41,704 bases of DNA, taken from Brachionus koreanus (Eukaryota > Rotifera > Eurotatoria > Ploima > Brachionidae). Below are positions 33,201-41,603 of the stretch, in pieces; the stretch's first letter is position 1, and each line of letters starts with the position of its first letter. Location: contig PJRA01000011.1 of the NCBI GenBank assembly GCA_016987375.1, forward strand, positions 622,011-663,714, read 5' to 3'. The position numbers and the translations under genes were made by a program. The notes beneath the pieces were generated by a model. It saw only the letters and a program-made list of their open reading frames with translations, was not told the origin of the DNA and searched no databases.

Positions 33201-36200
33201 CTCTTTCTTCTTTAAATATGTATTTGTTTTTTTTGTTTTGATATTTTAAGTTATAGAATATATATAGAGGAACAATTTTATCTCTCTCTTGAGTAGGCCA
33301 AAATTTAAAAAAAAACACGTTTTTTTTGGCAATTTGAAATTTATCTTCAAATTAAAATGATTATGCTCAAAAATTATAATCAAAAAAGATTCTTAAATGT
33401 TTATTGATTTTAAATTTTATTGCAGAAATAGTGTTAGTATCAGTGACGGCCACTTAACCACCATAACTTGGTGTTGGCCGTCTTTATTTTACTCAACTCT
33501 TTTAATCGAATTTTTATATTTTAAAATTTTTTGAATTTTGTTTTTGACCATCAAAAGGCCCGACACCTAGTAATGGCGGTGCAGTGGCTGCCACTGATGA
33601 TACCAAACACAATGCAGAATAATTTTAAGATTAATGATGAAATTTTGATCATAAACTTTAATTTGCCTTTTGAAAAAGAAAGATTTTTAATCCTGAACAG
33701 TTTATGTCCATAGAAACAATTTCAGTCAAACTTCAGTTTTGACTATTTATTCCTCAAAAACGAGATCTTAGACAAGGGTACATTCGAAAACCTCCTGAAA
33801 AACGAAAGTGATTAAAAATTTTGTTAATTCTATTATTTTTATCTTTTTTAGTTTATCTTTTATATTTTATTGTATTGATGATTGTAAATTTCATTCTATT
33901 CTATAAATTTCTCTCTCTCTCTTTCCTTTCTATTTATTTAAATATAAATTTTGAATTTTAGTTTTTGAGGAAATAAATATTTTTGATTTTAGAATAAAGA
34001 TAGAAAAAAATTTTTTTTTATTTTTTTAATAGTGCCTTGATATTAAACTATTTACAAAATTTCCGAAATTCAATTTCGTGTAATTTATGAACTAAACTCA
34101 TATACAAAATTACGTTTAGACTATATTCTAATTATTAATAAAATTACCTGTTTCTTCACATAGAAGACTCCATCCTAGTACATTGTTCATTTTAAGACAG
34201 TGTACTTTTAGATTGGAATTCGGGACACGCGACCATCTAATCGGCTTTAGATACTGAATGCGCAGTCTAGGCGGTAGTCTTGGCTCAATGTGCTTACCAA
34301 GACTTGGAAATAGGGCAGCTGAAAGAGGAAGAGAATTTCTAGCTCTACCGAGCTCAATTTGGAGCGTTTCCTTGGTGGTTGGTTCAACAAAAACTGCTGG
34401 ATAGAGTTTTGTTCCAGGCTCAACTTGAAATTTGTGAACTGTTTCTTTTCCATTTACAGTAAAAGTCAAACAACCTGTCGACAAGTCGATCAAACATCCT
34501 AAGAGAATACTGTTAGCAACTTTTTTTGAAGACTGTGCATCAGGCTGCATCGAGTTGTGAATTAGTTCAGCAGCCGAAACGACATAGCATTCTTTGCGAA
34601 TAAGACTAGAAACTATCGAACCATCATTAGACGTGTTTATCAAAGTACATTTAGATACCAAGCTATGATCGTAATTTTTACCCATTTTCTCATTAAGCAA
34701 ATGAAATCTAGAACCAGTCCATCCTACAAAAACCTTGGTGGCATCTTGACCGGGAAAAACACGAACTCCATAATAATACTCGTCAACATAGTCAATTATA
34801 GCCTGAAGTTCCGCTTCGTCTGTATCTGCTAAATGTTGATCAAGTTCAGCTTCGAGCATTTCGTCCAATTGTGACTGTGGTTTTCCCAAATAAGCGTCTT
34901 TTTGAAGTGTACTTGTCTTAGGTAGAGGATTGGCCACATGATTGATCAATGATGATTTTATCCCGAATTCAGTAGAACGTGATATTTTGTTTTTGGAAGC
35001 AGAATTTTTTGGATTTTTTGCTAATGATTTGATATTCTGATTGCTTGATGTATTTGGTGAAGCCTCACGGGAAAGTCTATTCATAAATTTGAATGGTGAC
35101 TTTGATCTATTCTGTTTTTGAGCTATCTTATTGAATAGAGAAGATAGAGGTTTCGAAGAACCTGAATGTCCATGCCCCAAATTTCTTTCCAATGTACTCG
35201 ATACCGACTTGTCATTTTTGTAGTCTAATTCTGGCTGATCAAAGTTAAAAATTTGCTGATCTAGAAACAAATTAAAATTATTAAAAAAAAATTTAATTAA
35301 TTTAATTTTTAGTGATAATAGAATAAACACTTAGAAAAAGTTAACTATTGAACTGCTTATTGCTTCGCTGACGGAAAATTTTGGTATTTTTTTTAAATTT
35401 TTTTTTTAAATCTCTGCAAGATTCTTGAGTTTAATAGAAGATCATAAGATGAACTGTCTCTAAAACAATATCTATTATCTGATGTACAACATGTTTTCAT
35501 GCCAATAAAGTCCTGTTCAAAAAATCAATTAGAATCATTCGATAAAGGCATATGGTTTCGGATAATTAATCATCATTTGGATTAATGATTTCTTATGCAA
35601 AAGGATACAAAGAGTCGTTATGGATTCATCTATGTCTAATTGGTAAGATGTAAACAGCCAAGTTTTTGAGATCTTTATTTTTTTATTTTTATTTATTTGT
35701 TTATCTGTATCGAGCTAATGCGTGAGAAATATGCTGCTGACACTAAAGTTTTATCAATTAATAAGAGTGTTAAGGACAATTTAATACTTATAAAAGATCA
35801 TCAAATATATAAAAATGTATTCTGTTACTCTCTATCTTAATTTATTTAATTTTAATTTTAATATTTCTCAATTTTTTAACTTATATTACTTTTACTTTAT
35901 TTTTTTCTTACTTTTTATTTTTATTTTATTTTTAATCTGAAGGAGCTAAAGCTCGGTACAGAAATACAAATAAATAAATAATAAATAATAATCACTTTAT
36001 TTCAAGCTGGTCATTTACTTAGTCTTTGGATTTAAATATCGAAAAATGAAGTGTAATTTATAAAAAAAATTCCTGCTTTGATTTTATAGATATTATACAA
36101 AGAATTAAATGAAACAACTATTGAAAAAGATCTAAGAATTTTTATTCAAAATGATTTTAAGTGGGCAGAAACACACTAGAAAGCCCAGAAATACAGTAAA

Positions 36201-39200
36201 TTAAAAACAATTTGTTGAATATTTTTTATGAAAATTAATTAAAATTCTTCCTAATGTTGATTGATCATGTAATGAAGGAAAAAACTGTTAGTGCGAGGGG
36301 TATACAATAGTGTACAGCAAAGCTTGAAGACTTAGACTTTGCGGATGATCTGGTGTTAATATCTAGTAGAGAAAAACATATGCATATGAAGATACAAGAT
36401 TTGGCGAACAACGCAAAACCAACTGGACTCGAAATAAATGTGGCCAAAACGAAAGTTATGTGCATAAACACTAAATACTGCGATCACCATCGATGATTCA
36501 GAAGTCGAGTATGTAAACGAATTTACATACTTGGGAAAAACCATCCAGAATTACAAAGAAACATTAATAAAAGACTTACTAAAGCAAAGAGTAAGTTTGC
36601 TAGACTGCGATCAGCATGAAAATCAACCAGCTATAGCAAGAAAACAAAACTTAAACTGTACAAGTCTGTAGTAAAAGCAACACTGATGTACAGAAGTGAA
36701 TATTGGGTAATGTGTGAATCTGATAAAAGAAGTCTGAACATCTTTCATACTGGAAGGATTCTGGGAATGGACTGGCCTGAGACACTTTCAAATGCTGAAC
36801 TATACAAAAGAACAAATTCAGAGCCATTAAGTTAATGCATTAAGAACAAAAGATAGTGATAACTTAGGCACGTACTTAGAATGAAAGAAAAATACCAAAA
36901 AAAGTCTATAAAAGGTATGAAGACTCGCAGTAACATAGAGGTCAACAATCACGAAAGAGCTCATCGAAATGGGAATGACATACGGAGAAACATAGGTGAA
37001 GGTGAAAGATCGACTTGAGTGGAAATCAAAAGTATGATCCTATGCCGACAAATAGTAAATAAAGAAAAAAATTATATTCAAGTTTCAATTTTTTAAAAAG
37101 GGGTCTAAAAAACTCCTGAAATTTTCTAGTTTAATTTAAAATTTAAAAGAAAAAGAAAAATTACTAAAAACTATGATCGTAATTAAAACAAATTTAAAAT
37201 GAAATTGAATTGAAAAAAGGAAGTTTAAAATTACAGAGTTTAATAATAATTAAAATAAAATGAATTTGTTTTAGAATATAATTTAAAATTTTAATTACTT
37301 TCTGTATCATCTTCTGTTTGACTCTTGAACATATGCAAAGCTTGAATACGTTTTTCTCTTACTTTAGAACGGGAAATTAGCTCATCACGAAAAACAATCG
37401 GTATGCTAAGTCTTAGAAATTCCATTTTTGTTTTTTCTGTGCCGAATAGCTTGCTCACAATTTTGATATAAGGCAGAGATTCGCTACCAATATTGCGAGA
37501 TATTTCCAAAGAATCATTACTGTCATCTATATATTCAAAAACAGGCAATTCATTTGTATACCAAAGAGTCACATTTTTGGTCATATTCACAGCAAATGGT
37601 TCATAGCCTTCCTGAAGACCGCAGTTAGTGAAAAATTTTAGAGAATTTACATCTTGGCCAAAGTTGGGCCGAATTTTTTGGCCACAAGTTAAACTAAATG
37701 CAGGTACATATCCTTCACCAATGTTAATATTCTCAAAAGCTGACTCTGAGCCCACTGAATCCATTAGTACTTCACCATTTAAAGAAAAGCTAATTGTTTT
37801 ATCCTGAAGATCTATCATTACACCAATTACATCACCAGGATGGCATTTTTTGCCAAAAGGATCGCTTGTTTGATGCCATTTTACTGCATTTAAACAATCG
37901 AATGAATAAGAATTCCAGTCTAAACCTATGTCTGTAATTGGAGCGCAATTGACCTCTGACCAACCAATTTTTATGCTTCCTGAAGTCAAAATCTCAACTT
38001 CATAGTACCACTTTCCATTTTTTATTGCATATGTTTTTTCAGCTCGATAGGTACGAGTCATAAATCGTTGATTTGAAACATCAATCGAGTCTATTTTATT
38101 TAAAATTTAAAAAATTTTCTAACTTTAGACAAAACACAGAACATGCAAGATTCGAATAAACAAAGTTAGCACACAACACTGATAGAGAGAAATACCATTT
38201 TTTTTCTTATGATTCGATTCCTCGAAATCAAGATTTGGTGATTCTATTATGTAGCCATAAGCAAGAAGTGTTTTTACTGTATCTAGAGCTGTTTCCCTAA
38301 AAAAAAAATTCATTTAAATTTTAAGCCAAACTTTTCATTTGAAAAAATCAATAATTAACAAAGCAATTAAAGTATAATCACTAATAAAAATTACCTATTT
38401 GCCTTTTTGATTGAAGAATCAACTTTATCGTATGGCAGTAAATAAGGATGCCTTTTTTGAGCTGGATTCTTAACAAAAAATTTTATAATTTATTTTTTTA
38501 AATTAAAATTAGACAAACCTCAACAACACCATATGTCCAGCCATTTTTTATTCTTTCTCTAGCCCATACATTATGAGTATTTTTAGCTAATTTTTCAACA
38601 AGTTCCTCTAATTTAGAACCCAAAACAACACTGTTGAGGTCCAATGGCTGCGGTTTGTAACCATTAATTTGCAAATAAGCGTTCGGTAGCTTAATTAGTT
38701 TTAATCTTTTTTGATCCTGCTTGTTATCCATCAAAATTTGATACCCCATTGCAAACATTGTTCTTAAAAAAATCATTTAATAAGTTTTATTCTAGGATTT
38801 TCGATGCATGATTTTTAAAATTAAGAAAATTGCTTATTTTTATATCAATATTTCAATAATAAATATGTTTAATTGTTTAATAAAATAATTAGGAAAAAAA
38901 TGATTTTTTTAAATTTTAAAAGACGAAACTTTAAATGCAACAAACTGCAACATACAAAGCTGCATCAGTATATAATTATGTGCAAATGCACTACAGGCAA
39001 CTTTGGGATTTGTAAATAGTTAGTAAACGTTTTTCATTATTGAAAAAATACCAGTTTAGAACAAGTTATGTGAAATTTGGTAAAAAAGAAAAGAACAAAA
39101 AGTCAAAAATTCTTATAACTTTATTCATAGAAGTTAAAAAGTAGTTCTGTTATAAAACTTATAAAAGTTTTTTACTTTTTGTTCTTTTTTTTTACCAAAT

Positions 39201-40388
39201 TTCACGTAAAGTGTTTAAAACTGGCATTTTTTCATAAATAATAAGTTAAAAAAATAAAATACGAAACTAAAAATTATCTAGACTTGATATGTTAATAAAT
39301 AAGTTAATAATATTTTTTTATTTAAATTTTTTATAGGCTATACTTCAAATTTTCAGTAGCCAAATTTGTATCATATTGTTTTTCGTCTGCAGGTAGCATT
39401 TCAAATTGACAAAGACAGTTGTGAAATTTTTTTAAATCATTTCTCATTTCAGCATATCTCCATCCCTGCTCAATTTTATTCATTGCCCAAATTTCATGCA
39501 AATTTTCGGCCAAACGATCGCGAACTCCATCAATAAAGTTTGGCATTTGAATATTGGTTGTATCGATCGGATCTGGTGTAAATGCAACTTGTTCTAGTGG
39601 CTGTGCAGGTCCGTGAATAACATATTTGTTCATATCACCGAATGAAAAGCACTGTTCTAATCTAATTTTTTGTTTTTGAAGTATGGCTTGATAAATGGGC
39701 GCACAGCCTTCTGGTGGTCCATATTTAAATCGGCCGTGTTCGTCGCCAAATAAAAATCGACAGCTTATTTTAGGCGAGACACTAATCACTGGGTAAAACA
39801 TGCCCGATAGATTGAACTCCCTGAAAAATCCCTTCATTGGTACTCCATTTAAAGAAAACCAAATTTCAGGTATACTCAAGTCTAATAGAGATCCGATGAC
39901 ATCACCTTTTTTGAATCCGTTAAATTCTTCAGTATTTATAACTTTGTTCCGACCGGAGTACCATAAACTTTGACCATCAAAGCCATATGAATAACAGTCG
40001 TCGCCTATGCCAACACATGAGAAACCGTCTGCACTATCCGGTGTTGGATGAAATTCAGTGGATGCCCAGCCAATGCGGCAGTGTGGTTGATTACCTGATA
40101 GGGCTTCAACAAAATCAATTTCTATTTCAAAATACCATTTTTTGTACATGGACTCGCCTTGATTAGCACCTACCATAATATTTGGACGAAGGCTATTTTA
40201 AAAAATGTCTATTAGCTAGAATTAATTTCCAACAAAAAATTCTGGCAAACTTACCAAGATATTTGTTCAATTAGACGAGATTGCATTAAAAGATCTCGTC
40301 TCTGTAGTAAATTTTCACATATCAAATTTTGATTTAGACGGACCGCAATTCCATTATTTGCACACAATGAAGATAAAACAGCTAATAC
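14932..40388 (-). CDS. RyR: ryanodine receptor, intracellular calcium release channel (5' end outside the window)
   Basis: A homotetrameric ER/SR channel that releases calcium in response to calcium or voltage-coupled signals. There are 26 exons: 40255-40388, 39344-40192, 38519-38762, 38395-38468, 38196-38296, 37299-38090, 34148-35260, 32651-32732, 31434-32599, 30375-30499, 28969-30324, 26972-27192, 26703-26922, 26471-26652, 26244-26412, 25454-25663, 25209-25408, 25104-25145, 24843-25035, 24315-24786, 17471-22163, 17348-17408, 15709-15855, 15518-15649, 15307-15463, 14932-15251. Phases agree at all 25 junctions, giving 4484 residues. The fragment begins in the helical region before SPRY1 ([19 protein letters not shown]), so about 500-600 residues are missing. 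Domain order, filter GGGIGD and C-terminal zinc site are all standard. No frame break was found, so the gene looks functional. Confidence 0.97.
15307..15649 (-). CDS. RyR: RyR exons 15518-15649 and 15307-15463: S5, pore and S6
   Basis: The first exon gives [20 protein letters not shown] and [13 protein letters not shown]. The second gives [19 protein letters not shown], with the selectivity filter at about 15405-15431, then the S6 helix [19 protein letters not shown]. The two are joined over a 54-bp intron (15464-15517) that is in frame and free of stops. Splicing restores the family spacing between DLFT and CFKFHLYIG. Confidence 0.94.
15709..15855 (-). CDS. RyR: RyR exon: membrane helix S4 and linker (147 nt)
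   Basis: Begins [20 protein letters not shown] and ends [11 protein letters not shown], a near-invariant receptor motif before S5. The acceptor is 15857-15856. An internal CAG at 15821-15819 looks like an acceptor but lies inside coding sequence. Confidence 0.92.
16375..16816 (+). pseudogene. degenerate gag of an LTR-type retrotransposon
   Basis: The plus strand reads [35 protein letters not shown] and [15 protein letters not shown], the usual order of a Ty3/Gypsy-like gag. A CCHC zinc knuckle follows (CFRC, H, C at 16775-16816) with an in-frame stop inside it. Another stop lies near 16685. No LTRs, protease or reverse transcriptase were found. It lies antisense to the receptor inside an intron. 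The gag class is inferred from the pattern; it is plainly non-functional. Confidence 0.7.
16895..17090. repeat. foldback element, about 195 bp
   Basis: The left arm (about 16926-16965, TTTTTACATTTTCATATTTT then GTGCAAT) is the near reverse complement of the right arm (about 17023-17064, ATTGCAC then AAAATATGAAAATGTAAAAA). The pairing continues outwards to GGGCAAAATG / CATTTTGCC. A small GCCCTT-AA-AAGGGC hairpin sits at 16905-16918. Confidence 0.7.
17348..17408 (-). CDS. RyR: RyR exon: S4 approach (61 nt)
   Basis: Reads [20 protein letters not shown], the conserved motif before the voltage-sensor-like helices. Acceptor AG at 17410-17409 after a T-rich tract; donor GTAAGT from 17347. Confidence 0.92.
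17471..22163 (-). CDS. RyR: RyR giant exon: RIH-associated region, EF hands, first membrane segments
   Basis: A single 4693-nt exon (about 1564 codons), from [16 protein letters not shown] to ESKGLLSK. It carries [27 protein letters not shown], the RIH-associated stretch [16 protein letters not shown] and [15 protein letters not shown], and an EF-hand pair near 18960-19100 ([12 protein letters not shown] and [12 protein letters not shown]). Membrane helices follow: [35 protein letters not shown] and [13 protein letters not shown]. Acidic low-complexity stretches interrupt the conserved blocks (near 20070-20150 and 18120-18230). The exon is far larger than its neighbours; smaller coding frames overlapping it on both strands are shadows. 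Confidence 0.97.
22339..22519. mobile_element. miniature inverted-repeat element, subfamily B relative (181 bp)
   Basis: The left end TTAGCACTCAAAAAATC is mirrored by the right end, which reads TTACACTCAAAATC in reverse. The inner part shares CCGG and TTTTTAGACC with the other TTAA elements here. Confidence 0.5.
22551..22655 (+). repeat. dispersed repeat copy 1, with an internal 21-bp direct repeat
   Basis: The ~70-bp unit contains CTTGCTGCGACACCTAACAT and GTAGAGTGTCTGAGCC. ATATGGTAGTAATAGTAGTC occurs at 22551 and again at 22631, so part of a second unit follows in tandem. A second full copy is at 41421-41491. It is much GC-richer than the surrounding intron. Confidence 0.8.
22949..23067 (-). 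pseudogene. LINE reverse transcriptase C-terminal tail, degenerate
   Basis: The minus strand reads [20 protein letters not shown] then SFKMTLDM and a stop, the familiar end of many non-LTR reverse transcriptase ORFs (FF-x-NRV-x3-N-x-LP, SFK-x2-LD). Upstream frames up to about 23330 are broken. Same strand as the receptor. Confidence 0.65.
24315..25663 (-). CDS. RyR: RyR exons 25454-25663, 25209-25408, 25104-25145, 24843-25035, 24315-24786: RyR repeat 4 and following helices
   Basis: Reads [20 protein letters not shown] and [20 protein letters not shown], then [20 protein letters not shown] (repeat 4), a 42-nt microexon ([13 protein letters not shown]), then [34 protein letters not shown] and [17 protein letters not shown]. 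The last exon ends YGTDVL at A|GTAAGC (24314). The introns between these exons are 45-68 bp. Confidence 0.93.
26244..27192 (-). CDS. RyR: RyR exons 26972-27192, 26703-26922, 26471-26652, 26244-26412: solenoid end and RyR repeat 3
   Basis: Four exons separated by 49, 50 and 58 bp introns. In order: [54 protein letters not shown]; and the repeat 3 core [20 protein letters not shown]. All acceptors and donors are AG/GT and all phases agree. The last two exons each hold fewer than 62 codons but align clearly with other receptors. Confidence 0.93.
27193..28968 (-). other. RyR intron, 1776 bp, with a nested open frame
   Basis: Holds the 127-codon open frame at 27872-28255. The remainder is AT-rich with long A and T runs. 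Confidence 0.8.
27872..28255 (-). CDS. unrecognised 127-codon open frame without ATG start, nested in a RyR intron
   Basis: Open from just after a TGA (28258-28256) to TAA (27874-27872). The first in-frame ATG is late, in [10 protein letters not shown]. The translation includes [49 protein letters not shown] and [15 protein letters not shown]. It has seven cysteines, including a CRC and a CPMC pair with a following His, so a zinc-binding fold is possible. GC content is above the flanks. A strong acceptor (polypyrimidine then TTGCAG) lies inside at about 28072, so an exon of a separate gene is possible. I recognise no family; a transposon-derived fragment is the main alternative. Confidence 0.4.
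   Translation of the reverse strand, partial: LKWSYKRPYKTEAGTKEENLCNKVKKRDPQCFAAIYFLYNCHNQAFIILLFSIQVSQFCFSCRCSRFYNKQIQINILWKTNNFKCPMCWFHERKAVHHQINEVKDKKLLDSIDMRHIESLQISFKNK
28969..30324 (-). CDS. RyR: RyR exon: RIH solenoid core
   Basis: The exon starts [19 protein letters not shown] and carries [80 protein letters not shown] and [13 protein letters not shown]. These are the most conserved helices of the receptor's central domain. It ends ATILDS at GTAAGA (28968). Confidence 0.96.
30375..30499 (-). CDS. RyR: RyR small solenoid exon (125 nt)
   Basis: Encodes [19 protein letters not shown], then [18 protein letters not shown]. Phase 1 to phase 0. Conserved receptor sequence (VVRWAQ, FSLLHRQYD in vertebrates). 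Confidence 0.9.
30500..31433 (-). other. RyR intron, 934 bp
   Basis: AT-rich. A weak inverted pair (ATTCGTTTTGA near 31113 and TCAAAACGAAT near 31207) is the only structure seen. No coding sequence. Confidence 0.6.
31434..32599 (-). CDS. RyR: RyR exon: first part of the central solenoid
   Basis: Contains [63 protein letters not shown] and [17 protein letters not shown], all conserved receptor helices. It lacks the long acidic insert of vertebrate skeletal receptors. It exits at A|GTAAGT (31433). Confidence 0.94.
32651..32732 (-). CDS. RyR: RyR small exon after SPRY3 (82 nt)
   Basis: Reads [20 protein letters not shown], matching the receptor position that normally carries an IPEENR-type sequence. 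Phase 1 in and phase 2 out agree with both neighbours. GC content is higher than in the flanks. Confidence 0.88.
32733..34147 (-). other. RyR intron, 1415 bp
   Basis: Contains the GC-rich foldback at 33428-33610; the rest is AT-rich, with CT-rich runs near 33910. No coding sequence was seen. Confidence 0.65.
33428..33610. repeat. GC-rich foldback element, about 180 bp
   Basis: The left arm (about 33430-33481: GTATCAGTGACGGCCACTTA, then CCACCATAACTTGGTGTTGG) is mirrored by the right arm (about 33555-33606, read in reverse GTATCATCAGTGGCAGCCAC, then CCGCCATTACTAGGTGT). The left arm alone also folds: GACGGCCA pairs with TGGCCGTC. Confidence 0.7.
34148..35260 (-). CDS. RyR: RyR exon: Ser/basic-rich linker and SPRY3
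   Basis: The exon starts [14 protein letters not shown]. About 100 residues of Ser-, Asn- and Lys-rich sequence follow, with phospho-acceptor-like sites ([21 protein letters not shown]), in the part of the receptor that varies most between animals. SPRY3 then reads [40 protein letters not shown] and [15 protein letters not shown]. It ends LCEET-G at a GT donor (34147). Confidence 0.95.
36089..36220 (+). pseudogene. LINE reverse transcriptase scrap (EKDL...FKW region)
   Basis: Reads [20 protein letters not shown], then DFKWAETH, stop, [15 protein letters not shown]-x-I-x2-DLKW followed by KA-x-K is a widely shared motif of CR1-like reverse transcriptases. It is cut off on both sides, and seems unrelated to the FADD piece that follows. 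Confidence 0.6.
36254..37044 (+). pseudogene. LINE reverse transcriptase, FADD catalytic motif, frameshifted
   Basis: The plus strand reads [18 protein letters not shown] (FADD = catalytic aspartates), [15 protein letters not shown], then in a shifted frame [14 protein letters not shown], further frames with [20 protein letters not shown] and [20 protein letters not shown], and near 36860 a [12 protein letters not shown] tail. That order is the C-terminal half of a non-LTR retrotransposon polyprotein. At least one stop (after GIQ) and several shifts make it dead. It is antisense to the receptor. Confidence 0.85.
37060..37134 (-). mobile_element. partial TTAA miniature element, subfamily A, inverted
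   Basis: In reverse it reads TTAAACTAGAAAATTTCAGG, then AGTTTTTTAGACCCCTTTTT and ATTGAAACTTGAAT. The left end of 11099-11303 has the same order (CTAGAA, TTTTTTTAGACCCTTTTTT, ATTGAAGCTTGAAT). The other end is lost. Confidence 0.6.
37299..38090 (-). CDS. RyR: RyR exon: SPRY2
   Basis: SPRY2 is marked by [48 protein letters not shown] and [11 protein letters not shown], then [13 protein letters not shown]. The exon exits at A|GTAATT (37298); the residues after TEDDTE are not coding. Confidence 0.95.
38196..38762 (-). CDS. RyR: RyR exons 38519-38762, 38395-38468, 38196-38296: RyR repeat 2
   Basis: The first exon starts [12 protein letters not shown] and contains [10 protein letters not shown] and the repeat 2 core [18 protein letters not shown], ending YGVVE. 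The small 74-nt exon gives [16 protein letters not shown]. The 101-nt exon gives [20 protein letters not shown]. The introns between them are 50 and 98 bp. The repeat pair packs as a separate lobe on the channel's cytoplasmic cap. Confidence 0.92.
38763..39343 (-). other. RyR intron, 581 bp, mostly a foldback element
   Basis: The foldback at 39031-39245 makes up over a third of the intron; the rest is AT-rich. Confidence 0.75.
39031..39245. repeat. long foldback element, arms of about 85 bp
   Basis: The left arm (about 39034-39118) contains TGTGAAATTTGGTAAAAAAG and AAGAACAAAAAGT. The right arm (about 39162-39243), read in reverse, contains CGTGAAATTTGGTAAAAAAA and AAGAACAAAAAGT. Both are flanked by GAAAAAAT-x-CCAGTTT. 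About 40 bp separates the arms. RNA from either strand could form a long hairpin. Confidence 0.85.
39344..40192 (-). CDS. RyR: RyR exon: SPRY1 and RyR repeat 1
   Basis: The exon begins [13 protein letters not shown] and runs through SPRY1 ([30 protein letters not shown]). RyR repeat 1 follows ([26 protein letters not shown]). It leaves through GTATAG at 39343, so the translated tail after ATENLK is intron, not coding. Confidence 0.95.
40255..40388 (-). CDS. RyR: RyR exon: linker before SPRY1
   Basis: Reads [17 protein letters not shown], then [20 protein letters not shown], the conserved stretch just before SPRY1. Acceptor AG at 40390-40389, donor GTAAGT from 40254; it ends in phase 2. This is the first receptor exon visible in the window. 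Confidence 0.9.
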
Positions 40389-41420
40389 CTTAAAATATTT
40401 AAATTAGATACTTTTTCTTATCAACTTTTTTATATGAAAAAAAATTATGGTAAATTTTTAATTTAATGATACAGATTTGTATGTTAATCACTTATTTTAT
40501 TAATTCCGCCAGTAGATAATTATTTTTGTATAACTGATTTTAATAGGATTTTTTAAACGAAATAAAAATTGTATGGTTTTGACGATAGCTCGTCACCTCT
40601 AAACCAGCTCAGATAGTCGTGAAAAAAAGAGAAGCCTTGATTAAAAAATTAAAAAATAAATATTTCGTTGATCAACCGACAGCAAGGTTTGTTTCTTTAT
40701 CAGATCTTGACCAAGGACGGTAAAGGATCCTAAAAGAAAGTCCTAAATTTTCTTGGTACGATTTCATAGGATCTTTCAAGAAGCTTAAAGAATCCAAGAT
40801 GATATAATCAATCACATGTAAAGAAAAACAAGAAACTTGACGGATCATATAAATTTTCATTCAAGATTAATTCATATATGCTAATTCCATTAAGATTTTT
40901 TAAGATTTTTTTAAGTTTTTTTTTTTATTAGGTAGATCATTTAGAAGGATTCTATTAGGATATAATAAGAGAACAAAATTTAAAAGCACATAAAAATATA
41001 TGTGATCAAACTTAAAAACAATAAAATAAAGCGTAAAATTGTGTAAAAGAGCGGTAACGAGTGCATGCTTAGGTCTCTATTCACAGTAACGAAAATTAAT
41101 TTTTATAATCTAAAAATATTTTTTTAGTAGACTCATTGTTGCATTTGGACATAAAAATTAAATCAGAATTTAAGTCTAGATTTTTTTTTAGATCTTTCTT
41201 ATTGAAGTTCTCGTATTGAAACTTTGGAAGCAATAAAAGAAAAGAAAGGAGATTAAATGGTTCTAAACTGCAAATGTTTGAAAAAGATTCTTTCGATTGA
41301 AAAGTGTTTGTTGCTCAAAAGTTAAGAATAAACAACACAATTTTCAGCTTAAAAAGCTGTTCGAAACTATTGAAAAAAATCTTAAAATTTTACTTAAATT
41401 TTTATAAAATCAATATATCT

Positions 41421-41491
41421 AGGAGGAGTAGTAGCAGTTCTTGCTGCAACACCTAACGTGTAGAGTGTCTGAACCGATCGCTGCCAATTGA
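41421..41491 (+). repeat. dispersed repeat copy 2
   Basis: Same order as 22553-22623, with CTTGCTGCAACACCTAACGT and GTAGAGTGTCTGAACC. The copies differ at roughly one base in six and lie in the same orientation, 19 kb apart in two introns of one gene. Confidence 0.8.
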
Positions 41492-41603
41492 TCGTTATTC
41501 CCAATGTTTAAAATATTGAACGATTTTGTCCTATTAATTCTCAACAAAGCTTTAAAGATCTTATTAAGATCTTTTTAATGAGACTATGATTAGAAAAAAT
41601 ATA

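Larger units (their letters stand above)
35261..37298 (-). other. RyR intron, 2038 bp, packed with LINE debris
   Basis: Contains, on the plus strand, an A-rich AATAAATAA tail near 35969-35992 after GGAGCTAAAGCTCGGTACAG, a reverse transcriptase scrap (36089-36220) and a longer one (36254-37044), then an inverted piece of the TTAA element (37060-37134). Confidence 0.75.

Noticed and set aside
40672..40860. 62-codon minus-strand frame upstream of the first visible receptor exon
   Set aside because: Does not match the receptor region expected there and lacks compatible splice sites.
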